Of a stretch of DNA of 64,000 nucleotides, positions 12,090 through 22,400 are shown one piece after another (positions within the stretch are counted from its first letter, which is position 1; the number at the start of each line of letters is the position of its first letter). A model generated the notes under the pieces. That model searched no databases, was not told the DNA's origin, and saw only the letters and a list, made by a program, of their open reading frames with translations. This DNA comes from Hyalella azteca. Lineage: Eukaryota > Arthropoda > Malacostraca > Amphipoda > Hyalellidae. Position numbers and translations under genes: made by a program. The stretch covers positions 186,001-250,000 of the forward strand of contig NW_025939693.1 in assembly GCF_000764305.2 (NCBI RefSeq), written 5' to 3'.

Positions 12090-14090
12090 TCAGGGAAATA
12101 TTTTCGGCCACACGGCACTTTTTGCAAGAGTTTCTTGTTATGATAATAATTTGTATTGTGGATTGTGTTGTGAAGTAATTTAATTGTGTCTTAAATCTAT
12201 AATCAAAGTATAAGCTAAATGATGTGTATGAAAATACTTTTCTTCGCATTCATGATTTTCTTGATCACCCTTTCATGATCATGAGAGAGTCTCTTCTAAG
12301 ACAAGTTAGCATATTCGGAGAAGTATCTTGAAATATTCAATATTCGATATCGAAATGCCCCAAAAAATCTGCATGTTACTTTCGGACATTTGAATGACAT
12401 AAAAATGAAGTTTAATACCAAATGGATACCATTTGATGAAATCTACCTGAATAGATTTAACACTGGTTCTAAAACTTGGAATAAGGCACTAAGCATAATT
12501 TCAAGACATAAACTAGATTATTTGTATGGAAATGCTTTTTTTTGCAAAAATGAACGTAATTTCATGATTATTTTAAACATGATTTTTTTCCCAATATGGT
12601 AAACTGCATCGCAAGAGTTGACTAGTTGCGAATAATTGCCTTTTTAATTTAATACTTTACAAAATTGCCAACACAGTGGGCATCAGTGCATACTCAACTT
12701 GTTTCTGTTAATTTACACCATAATTTTTAGGCGAATTCATAAGTTGTACACAATGGAACAGATGTAGATGGTTATTTTTTGAACAGTTAATTTATTCCTG
12801 TAAATATTACCACAAAAATGATTGGCGTCACAAAACATTCGTAGAAATAAAATTGTGAAGCATTCGCTTTCTGTTTGATACAGAAAATGAGCGTCAGGAT
12901 CACCAAAATCATGAAAGCTGCTTAAAACTTATTACGCATTTCTCGACAAGTGATCATATCTACTACTGTAAAACTAAACGGAAAATTCAATATTAAATAG
13001 TGAAAAACTAGGGTCAATTGATTAGTTATCAAATTATTTTATTGGGGGATTTTTCTGTGCAATTGGTCCCATACGTCGTAACCCAGTAACTTGGGGTTGT
13101 ATATTTCTGGTAAAGTTATATTTTCTAATACTCTAGAATCACGTGTTTTTGCTGTTATGTTCAAGACGGTTTCCATTTTCATTAGAAAGAGAATCAAGTG
13201 CGCCGTCCCATCCTACATTTAAACATGAAAACTCTTCTGAAGAGAATTTATTGTCCAAAAAATTTTGGCTATAAAGTACTTGTCGTGAGCCTGGGTATAT
13301 TACAGTCACCTAATCCAACCCGAAATAGATTGAAGGATTGAATAGACAATTATAATAGAATAGACAATCACCTACGTCGATCTGAAATAGATTTGGGCAA
13401 TTATTTTAGATCTATCGCTTCCGTTGTTGCTGACGGAATAAGCCTCTTGAGGCACTCTTCATGACATTTTAAACCTGCCAGCGACAACTCAAACAACTGT
13501 GACTAAGCAAATTAGATTACTTCCGTTGGGTGGGACTTTGGGTGGGACTTTGTTAAAATAGCGATGCCCCTTTCCGACCCAATTTGGCCTGGCGTATCAG
13601 AGCTACTTTTTTTATTTAGCTAATCGGACAAATGATTTATTCATTTTTTCTGATAGTTACGGTCAATTTCGCAAACTGACGAGCTTCAGGAATGAATTAA
13701 GAGCTCTAAGTACTAATGAACCCTCCCCCCGGGTGCTTTCACAAACAGAAAAGGAAACTAAGTCCACAAACTTTAAATTTACAATTTTTACTAGATAAAC
13801 CGGTGGCAAAATTGTTTGATTAATTTTTAATGTGAAGGTTTCTAAACATTTGACACCATATACAATTCGGAAGTATCATTAAAAATTGAATATTATAATT
13901 CTGTATAACATATAATATAGCATATAATAATGTTACTATTCGCCAGGGTCGCAGCTAACGATATGAAAAATTCTCTCGCGTAATAGCTAGGGAGTTATTG
14001 AAACAGTAGAAATTTTGCTGCTTCCGTTTTAGGTTTCCGCAATACCACATAGTTTATAGAATGCATAAGATTTCAATGATATTCTCTCCA
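12090..14090. other. Intergenic or possible intron, nothing recognised
   Basis: AT-rich sequence without a supportable exon or repeat. It would be an intron if the leader at 11.8 kb belongs to the gene at 14.1 kb. Confidence 0.4.
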
Positions 14091-14097
14091 CTGCAGG

Positions 14098-15216
14098 ATG
14101 ACATCTTCCAAGTCAATTGAATCGACAGCCGCTGTGCTGCTCGTACTCTTCGCTATCGGACAGGCAGCCAAGCTCGATAACCTCTCTGCGCAACAAACAG
14201 ATAACCGCCAGAGGTTCGCAGGCGCAGCCAATTTACTGGGTTCATACCTGCCTCCCGTGCCAGAACCCTGCAAAGATGTTACTTCCACTATCACGCTACC
14301 TGCCTCAACCGTCACTCGCACGGAGTACCAGAGTGGACCAGGAGTTGAGCGAACCGTTACGATTCCAGGCGAAGTGATCACCCAAGTGTCCACTGAGTAC
14401 GTGCCTGGTCAAGATGTCTACGTGACAAAGACTGAATACAGTACCGTTGAGATTCCTGGACTTGCTCAAACTATCGTGAGCACTCGGCTTTCAACGGTCT
14501 TAGACTACAAAACTACGACTCAAGTCCAATACTCGACTGTCGTGTCTACCATCTTGAGCACCCAGATTAGTTCAGTAGTTGTGCCGACCACAATTGTTAA
14601 CACCAGAACAACGACGGTCACTAGTCAGATCGTCAATACACAAACCATTACTCAAACTCAAACTAGAACACAAACGCAAACTCAAACTTTGCCCGCCCGC
14701 ACTGAATATATAACTACTACCAGAACCAGTACCCTACCAGCTCGTACCAGCACTGTCGTGTCCACACGAGTATCCACCGTGGTAGATTACTCAACCATTT
14801 TTAATACCGAATATCTGACGAATACCATAACTCAAACCCAGGTCTCTACTATCCGTTCTACAGTCTTATCTACGCAAGTTGTCCCCACAACTATCTACGA
14901 CGTCGAAACCACCACTCAATATTCTACCAAGACGAATGTCATAACTTCAACTGTTAGAGTGCCTGGAGAGCCTGTCATCAGAACTGTCACTGCTTCCGCA
15001 CCACCTATTGCACCACCTGTGACATCCTACGTTACCGATTACGTAACAGAACCTGTAATTCAAGTATCCACCATCTTTAGCACTCGTGTGGTCACCACGA
15101 CCGTGGGAGGAGGCCGTCCTGGTGTAGTAAGCACTGTAACAGAAACGCAGCCTTGTGCGCAGATTACCAAGCCTGGGTACAACTATGATGCTCCCTCCGT
15201 TGCTTTCAATTTCTAG
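14098..15216 (+). CDS. Secreted Thr/Val/Ser-rich repetitive protein, 372 aa
   Basis: This is a single long exon directly after a pyrimidine-rich CTGCAG acceptor-like site. The ATG chosen is the first base triplet of the open stretch. The first 23-25 residues form a signal peptide (hydrophobic AAVLLVLFAIGQA, cut near QAAKL). From about residue 60 the protein consists of loosely repeated blocks of Thr, Ser, Val and Tyr, such as YSTVVSTILSTQ, STVVDYSTIFNTEY and TQTQTRTQTQTQT, with very few Lys and only a few Cys (PC near residue 60 and QPC near the end). Many Thr/Ser could carry O-glycans. The style resembles arthropod cuticular, peritrophic or mucin-like extracellular proteins, but no defined domain such as a chitin-binding domain is visible. 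An AATAAA at 15334-15339 is a likely poly(A) signal. An upstream non-coding exon is possible. The family is not recognised. Confidence 0.75.
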   Translation: MTSSKSIESTAAVLLVLFAIGQAAKLDNLSAQQTDNRQRFAGAANLLGSYLPPVPEPCKDVTSTITLPASTVTRTEYQSGPGVERTVTIPGEVITQVSTEYVPGQDVYVTKTEYSTVEIPGLAQTIVSTRLSTVLDYKTTTQVQYSTVVSTILSTQISSVVVPTTIVNTRTTTVTSQIVNTQTITQTQTRTQTQTQTLPARTEYITTTRTSTLPARTSTVVSTRVSTVVDYSTIFNTEYLTNTITQTQVSTIRSTVLSTQVVPTTIYDVETTTQYSTKTNVITSTVRVPGEPVIRTVTASAPPIAPPVTSYVTDYVTEPVIQVSTIFSTRVVTTTVGGGRPGVVSTVTETQPCAQITKPGYNYDAPSVAFNF

Positions 15217-15333
15217 AGAAAATGATGGTCCGGCGTGCTAATTTAAATCTTGAAGAGACAGACCTTGGAATACTCTCACATTCTTGAAGAAATTGGTTTA
15301 ATATGAAGACAGAATACATAGTAGAAATTTAGC

Positions 15334-15339
15334 AATAAA
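15334..15339 (+). terminator. Poly(A) signal AATAAA
   Basis: A canonical AATAAA lies 118 bp after the stop codon of the Thr/Val/Ser-rich gene. Confidence 0.6.
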
Positions 15340-15949
15340 AGTAATATCCTCTTTCTGTATATAACACACACATGTATTTATTGATCATCTTAATTCACAA
15401 TGATGATTCACACACATATTCGTAATTCATTTAAACTCCAAATTCACCAATGTTTGAAGACAATGCCCCAACTTTTCAAGGTTCCGATGATTAAATTTCA
15501 TTAGAATAATTTCTTGATTTGTGTTACAGTCTGGTTACAATCTGTAATGATAAATAGCTATGATTTTCAAGAGTGCTGAAACGAGTTAATTAACAAAATG
15601 AAGCGTATGATTGTGAGCCGTCTTGAATTATTTTCCTTGCTTAATCTTGCAGTAATTTGCCAATGATCGAATTGAAACAAAAGAAATTTTCTCACATTAA
15701 CTTAGGTTACTGAAGCACGAAGCATTCAGAATTATGGCCGAAATCGAAAGTCATTACCCGTGCATTGAAACTGAAGAAAAACTCTTACATAGAGAGAAGA
15801 ATGAAGAAATTATGCACGAGAAATGTATTCAACTAACAACTATTAAAAATTTCGAAATTGATACATTGGGATATTGAGTGAAACTTAGTAGCATGTTTCA
15901 TATAAAAAGAGAACACGAGAAGAATACTCATGAGCTTTTAATAGCATAT

Positions 15950-16125
15950 TCATGAGCCTTTTTAGCGCATTTTCTCATTTATGGGAAAAATGCACTATTG
16001 TGCTCGCCATGTCCGTCTGTCTGTCTGTCCGTCCGTCTGTCCGTCCGTCCGTGACCTCAAGTTTTCGTCGACGAGAAAATGCGCTCTCTGTCACTCACTG
16101 CAGTGAGTACTGAGTTATATTTTTA
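15950..16125. repeat. Dispersed repeat with GTCCGTCTGTC tract (copy 1)
   Basis: The block runs from an AGCGCATTTTCTCATTTATG-like start, through a GTCCGTCTGTC microsatellite, to TTTTCGTCGACGAGAAAATG and the 16-bp perfect palindrome ACTCACTGCAGTGAGT (16093-16108). The same order of blocks recurs at 63170-63310. A non-autonomous transposon or satellite-like unit is likely. No coding capacity was seen. Confidence 0.8.
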
Positions 16126-16810
16126 ATAGAATATTCATGAGCTTTATAATAGTTAGGAATAAATATGCTGATTTTACACAATCAGCATATATACTCACTT
16201 GGCAGCGTTGCCATCATGATGAGGCTCCCGCTGTGGCGATACCCTCGCACTCTCTCAGCGAGGTCGCGGCTTCTGCAAGCGAGAAAAAAAGCTTCCGCTA
16301 TACAGTGTGTACGCTTCAAAAACGTGTATTGTTGTCATGAAAATAAAAGGAAAAGTTTTTGTTGTGATTGTTTGGAGGGCAGAGCTTTAGTTAATGATGA
16401 TGGTGTTGCGGTGGTGACGCAACCAAGGCCATAGAAGATAGCATACGAGAGGTTAAGAAACAGTTTGCATGATACAACTTTTTCCATGACGGCTACCTCC
16501 ATATTTTGTACTGTTTTATCAGTTACATTTGTTCTTGGCTTGAAAAAGCAGTGCAAAGTTTATTTATTCATTTTAGCGTTTGAAAATAATTTTATCTAAT
16601 ATTGCAATCTTTAAAAGAATTTGCAAAGTTCATGTTCTAAGAACCTCTGAAAAATTAAAATGCCGAATGTTTTTATTTCATCACTTTAAATTCTGACAAA
16701 TTCACAGAAAGTGAATGATGAAAGTATGCTGTGTTATAATAAAATAATGTGAAGAGAATGAATAATTTTTCAGGGATCTCATTATTTTGTCATTAAAAAT
16801 TCCATTGGAT
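16126..16810. other. Intergenic, no recognisable gene
   Basis: No supportable exon. Short open frames on both strands here have no recognisable protein character. Confidence 0.4.
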
Positions 16811-16857
16811 AAAGTTCAGAGTACCAAGATTGAAGCAGAGACGTGCGGGTCACGGAT
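16811..16857 (+). repeat. Fragment of a tRNA-derived SINE
   Basis: TAAAGTTCAGAGTACCAAGA and the following bases through GTGCGGGT match the interior of the SINE at 36958-37160. The A-box end is missing and the B-box is interrupted (GGGTCACGG). It is a truncated copy, and it shows that host-type repeat DNA lies only about 300 bp upstream of the ciliate-code frame. Confidence 0.7.
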
Positions 16858-17158
16858 ACCGTCATTGTAGAGGTATCTATGATTCCTGATTTTTCTACAA
16901 ATATCTTGTTCTCAAAAATATATAAGATTTTTTACGATTTTTTAACTTTAATTCCTTTCACTAACATATATTTAATTCACAACAAAGTAAAAACTCACTC
17001 GAAATTTCTTTCTGCGTTTCTTGGCACTGGTATCAACGTTACGTAAACATAATTTGCTTAGGGCAGCGGAATTAGCGAAAAATCGACGTGGAGCCAGCGA
17101 CATGCCTAATCCCTGCACTGAGTCAACCATTAAATTGCATTGAGGACCAATTTCAAGG

Positions 17159-18448
17159 ATGTCAAGTACGGAGTAAGCGCGGGAACGAAAAGCTGAATGT
17201 ATAAAAGCTTAACCCGTGCAGAATATTATGAGTCTTGTAGATGCCATCAAAGATAAAACTAATTTCATCGAAACGTAACAGAAGCGTGCGGAGAAATTTG
17301 AACGGCAAATGAAGAGTCTAGAGAAGAAAGTTTAGAGTTTGCTGTCTGATAATAGATCAATGAACATGACCATTCACAACTCAAGAAAAAATGGCTACAT
17401 GAGCATAGGGGAACTCAGGAGCGAACTTCAGAAAAGAAGAAACACCGAAAAAGAGCTCGAATAAGCCCTTGGCGATCAGTTGATGAGATTGGAAAAGACG
17501 AATGCTCGATTGTGCGCTCTAAAAGAAACGTGTAAAGACAAAGCAAAGAAACTCGCGAAACTTTAAGCTCTTACAGCGCAGAAGCAAGAAGATATCTGCA
17601 GAATGGATGAACAGGAGGCAAAAGAAAAGTAAAATCTGCAAAATCTCTTACGACATCGAGATATGCTGGCACGGCACGGGGAATAATCTCCAGAAAGAGA
17701 TTGTAACGAAAATCAAAAGATGGCCAAATTTCCCCAGAATCAGAGTAATAACTCACAGGTTTAGAAACTTGTATCAGATCCAGAAACAGGAGAAAATCAA
17801 ATTAATTAAGAGCATGCAGTGAGTGAGACATCAGGATCAAATTCATCGTCCTCAAACCCTACAGGAGTTACTGCTAACAATATTGCATAGATTCAAGAAG
17901 AAAACGAGCTTACAGAAAGTTTAAGCCTAGGATACCACAGCTTAGCTAGCTTCGATGTGACTTTGTAAGATCATGACGGTACATCCACCATGAACTTGAA
18001 CCTTGAAGAAAACGAATAAACGGGAAAAATGCATTCGGCCGAGCACGAATTTCGTCGATCAAGTCACGAATATCAAGATGGCTGTAAACGAGTAGACTCG
18101 GCTGAAGAAAATTAAATCTCACCAGCGAGTGTCAAAAGGTTGGGATTTGCAAGCCTTGAACGCGACAAGAAGTCAGTGGATGAATAACTTGGTCAAGCAA
18201 ACCTGAATTCCAAGTGTGCAAGAAGCAGTATCGAAAATACGGTGATCGCAAGTAAGAATTACGATCTAAAAAGAAAAGAGAGCCAAAGTGGCTATAAATT
18301 TAGAGACAAAACTAATGTTAAAGGAGAGCACGTGAAAAAAGTACAGTAATACGGATGTGAGATCAAAGAAAAAGTCGATGCTCTGAACTTTCTTCTTAAT
18401 CAGATGGACGAGTAGGTGGATTACAGTGCTTCCATAGAAAAATATTGA
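17159..18448 (+). CDS. 429-codon frame open only with TAA/TAG as sense (ciliate-type code)
   Basis: Reading from ATG 17159 in one uninterrupted frame gives 429 codons ending at TGA 18446-18448. The frame contains 17 in-frame TAA or TAG codons and not one TGA. Their first bases are 17174, 17210, 17276, 17333, 17462, 17564, 17630, 17684, 17762, 17807, 17888, 17966, 18017, 18113, 18185, 18347 and 18413 (13 TAA, 4 TAG). No frameshift was needed. With TAR read as Gln the product is hydrophilic and rich in Lys, Glu and Gln, with a coiled-coil first half (segments around KRAEKF, EKKVQSLL, EKELEQALGD, AKKLAKLQALTAQ), a Ser/Asn-rich middle and a second basic region. It contains no Trp. About 20 ordinary CAA/CAG codons also occur. 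This is what a ciliate nuclear gene (UAR=Gln, or Glu in peritrichs) looks like. Origin by transfer, by assembly of DNA from an epibiont, or by unusual host pseudogene decay cannot be separated here. No family recognised. Confidence 0.6.
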
Positions 18449-19473
18449 CACTTTCAATGAATAGCTTTCGTTCTCTTCGCGAAGAGGAGTGAGAATTTCT
18501 TCCTGAATTTCTGAAGATGTGAAATGAACGAATGTCATACCAAACTTTATTTTCTTAATTGCTGCAAACTAAGCACATCAGTGAACTTATTTTTATAAGA
18601 TTAAATGTAGAAAATTATCTTCAGACTATATATTTGTGTAGTGCCGGTATAACATTTGAATTTGTTTTTAATCATGTTAAAGTGGTAGGAAAAGTATTAG
18701 CACGTGTGGCTAACTCTGCACAGATTTTATACTTTTTATTATGGTCATAATAAACCTTAATTCTATAAAAGTCGCAATTAGCCTTTCCTTTGCGATAGAA
18801 AAAATAAATATCAGGCAAAAATTTCACGAGTCTCAATCTTGAGACACTCAATAAACAGAGACACACTCATAATATGCCTAAATATTATTTTAATGGAAAA
18901 TATGTTATGGAAGCTAAGACATTTCCTACAGATAATGTTGAAAGAAAGGAATAAGTTTACGGAAAGTTGATTTCTATTTCATAACGATTTTTTAACGCTG
19001 TGCATTCTTTTTCAATACGTCTTGATGCGATAAGATAAGAGCAATCTTATCCTTTACCAAGGCGGCGCGTCACACTAACGCTAACGTTGTGTTCACCACA
19101 AGTTGTGGTGTGTTGTTCTGTGCGGTCAGTAATTTTTTAGCTCTGCTGGTAAAAAATTGCGTTTCTTATGCCTGTAAATAATAAGTGACAAAAATTGCTC
19201 TGAAGTCATTCTGTACCAAACATTTACTGAAACTAAATATCTCGAATGGCTAAGTAAACCTGGAAAGAAGCTCAAAGCTGGAGCTTAAATGAGTCCTAAA
19301 GTGTCTCATTGGTATGAGTTCCTAGTATAAAATTCAAACTCTTGTCATTCATTAGTTTTAATAAATTTTTTTAATACAAATAAAATTTTTTTTTAATTTT
19401 TCCTTCAATTGTTTTAAATTAAATTCTCAACTTCATCGAGGCAGATTTGAGTTCTAGCCAACGAGTGCACTTC
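18449..19473. other. Intergenic between the ciliate-code frame and the thyroglobulin-domain gene
   Basis: No exon found. It contains two small perfect palindromes: CTCTTCGCGAAGAG near 18475 and CACCACAA-G-TTGTGGTG at 19094-19110, the latter near the probable promoter side of the next gene. The function of both is unknown. Confidence 0.4.
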
Positions 19474-22400
19474 ATGTTGATTACGATGAAGAGAACACGA
19501 TGGTGTGGCTGGCGGCTCTCATTCACCGCGTTTGTGGTGGTGAACTTTTTGCCAGGAGGATATAGCGATTCTGACCCCATCGAGAACTGCAAGCCCAAGG
19601 GCGGCGAGACGATCCTGTGCAACGACAGGACAGAGATATGTCGCAAATTAAACCTAGCAGTGGTTAGTTAAATTGTTTTTCATTGGTCATTTCCATTACT
19701 GATTTTGAAGTACAGAGCAAAACTAAAGGAAGTTTCACCACTGGTTTACGTAGTTTCTAAAACATAAATGAAAATTTACCTCAAAACGCGAGAATTTATC
19801 TGATCCATGGTCTATAGTAGGAGGAAAGAAAAGAATATTTTTTCATTGGAATGAGTCCAAGATAAATTATGTATTCCGCAGATCTATGACGTGGAAAACT
19901 ATTGCAGCAAGGGTGAAGTTCCTTACTTCAATCCTGCCTTCATCTGCAACTGTGACGTCATTTGCGTCGGAGCGCTCGGTGAGTCATAATTACGTATAAC
20001 TTGAGTTTAAATTGAACACTTATGAACGTAAAGTGTGCAAGCATAGATTGTCTATTCAAAAAAGAAGAAGCAAACTTAGACGAATTTTTTACACGATAAT
20101 ACTTAATACGTATGATTTTTAGCGGTTTTTACAATTACTAGAATTTCGTGCTGGAGTGCCATTTTTTTCTGCAGAGGAAGGTGCGGAGTGCAGCATGAAC
20201 TTCGCTAACGACTACCCAAAAGATCTGTGCGGGAACGGCCTCGACTGTATATCCAACGGCAGAACGTATACATGCCAGAGAAGTAAGAGAGAAATGAGAA
20301 AAGGTTTGTTCATAAAACTAAGTTTCTGAGAAGAGAAATAATGGTAAATCTGGTAAAAATGAACTTTGCAAAGATAAAAAATTTAGTAAAGAAGATGTTA
20401 TGCATATTTTGCGAAATCTGTCGCAAAATGCTGGTGATAAATAAACACAATATACTTTAGAAAAATCCCATTACTTTCAAAATTGTTAAAATTATTGAAG
20501 TCGCATATTCATTATAGACGTAGTTATCTGCCAAATTTAATTTTCGCCTACTACTGTAATAGTCTAAAATCTAAATAGTTAGGAATCTATTATAACTACC
20601 AAATTTAGCATGTAAATAGAAGCAATGACCGGGAACGTATATCACATTACAAAATGTTATTTGGCCCTTGATGAAATGTCATCGTGTTTATGGTGGCGAA
20701 CTTTTTGCTTGAAGTATATGGCGATTCCGACCTCATCGAGAACTGCAAGTCATTGCATCTTAGACCAGTGAGTGTAATTACACGATGAATGAATGAATCT
20801 CTTCCGTAGACCACATGAAGCCATGCGTCAATAGGACCATCGCGTACGAGAACGCGGCGGCAGACGGGATGCTCAGCCCAGGTCTCCTCCTCCCCGCCTG
20901 TAGCGATATCGGGAAATATGGGCCAGTGCAGTGTTCTACATCTTCTACGTGAGCAGTAACTGTACCACAAGATTTATCGAAAATTTATAACCAATTACCG
21001 ATTAATTAAACTTGTAGACAAATATGATATCTAATATGAGGAACATACGTCAGCGTGGCAAGCTATGAGGCCTTTTTCATGTATGTCATAACTCATAAGC
21101 CTAATTTATTTCAAATATATTACAATTATCTATCATTATTGCGTTTATGCTAACATGCACAGGTCACTCGCGTCTTATGCGTCTTCAACAGAAGTAGTCG
21201 AAAATTAACGAGCGGAAATAGGGAAATTATAAATATCTTGGCGAGTATTAATTGGCGTAGATCTATTTCAAATCAGTGTTATTATTACTGCATTTAATTA
21301 ATATACTGCATATTATTTTGCACTTTCATTCGGAATTGATTAAATTTTGATAAATAAAGTTTGTGATCTAACGTGACACATAATTAATTTATCTTACTGT
21401 ATACGGTATTTGCTAGAATGAGTCAACAAGGTATCGACGTTTTTTATAAGTTCTGTTATTCGATATCTACTCATCGTTTTGCCTGGTCTGTTATGTTCCG
21501 ACGTGTGACTGACGGAAGCATCTTCTAAAATATCAAATATTTGTGATGCTCACAATCTAAAAAGCGATATCCTTTCATTAGGTAGCGGACATTCGAAGAA
21601 ACGAGAAGGAATTTGTGTGAGGATTGCAGACATAATAATTGGATTCAATAAATGATTGTAAAAATTTGTGCAGATGTTACTGCACTGATACTGATGGCAA
21701 CAGGCTCTTTGGAGAGGCCGCGTACACTGAGAAGGATGCCATGGACTGTCGTGAGTATATAAATTTCAATTACTATAAGATAGCAGAATAAGCTTATTTA
21801 AACACGAGTGGTTAATGACCAGAGAAATCATTGATTTAAATTTTCAGGATCGAACAATATTCTTCAGTGGACGTTGGTTGATAAAAATTCAGGTTCATGG
21901 AAGTAATTTAATTTATTAACGACGTTTCGAATGTGACATCATTCATTTTCAAGTTATAGGAAGCATTGAATGTTCAATGCTTCCTATAACTTGAAAATGA
22001 ATGATGTCACATTCGAAACGTCGTTAATAAATTAAATTACTTCCATGAACCTGAATTTTTATCAACCAACGTCCACTGAAGAATATTGTTCGATCCTGAA
22101 AATTTAAATCAATGATTTCTCTGGTCATTAACCACTCGTGTTTAAATTTTCAATTGTTGGATTAACATCATGATATCATAAACAAATAATGACGTCAGTT
22201 GTTCAGTTATGGAAGGTACCTTGAAATCGGTCTGCTTAACGTTTCTACGAATGTTGGCTGGTTACTGCGAAATTATAAGTGGTCTCGGTTTTTTGACGAG
22301 TTGTTGTTAAAATTTGAAAATACTTTAATATGATATACTTTTAATCGCCAAATTTCCATTGAGAAACGGCGCAGACTTATACAAGGCCGACAGTGATTAT

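Noticed and set aside
11814..14110. Splicing the ATG at 11814 to the exon at 14097 as one coding sequence
   Set aside because: The junction gives M-S-R followed by a stop. Only a non-coding leader is compatible.
14073..14393. Antisense frame over the Thr/Val/Ser-rich gene
   Set aside because: It is the shadow of the plus-strand exon. It has no domain and no splice sites.
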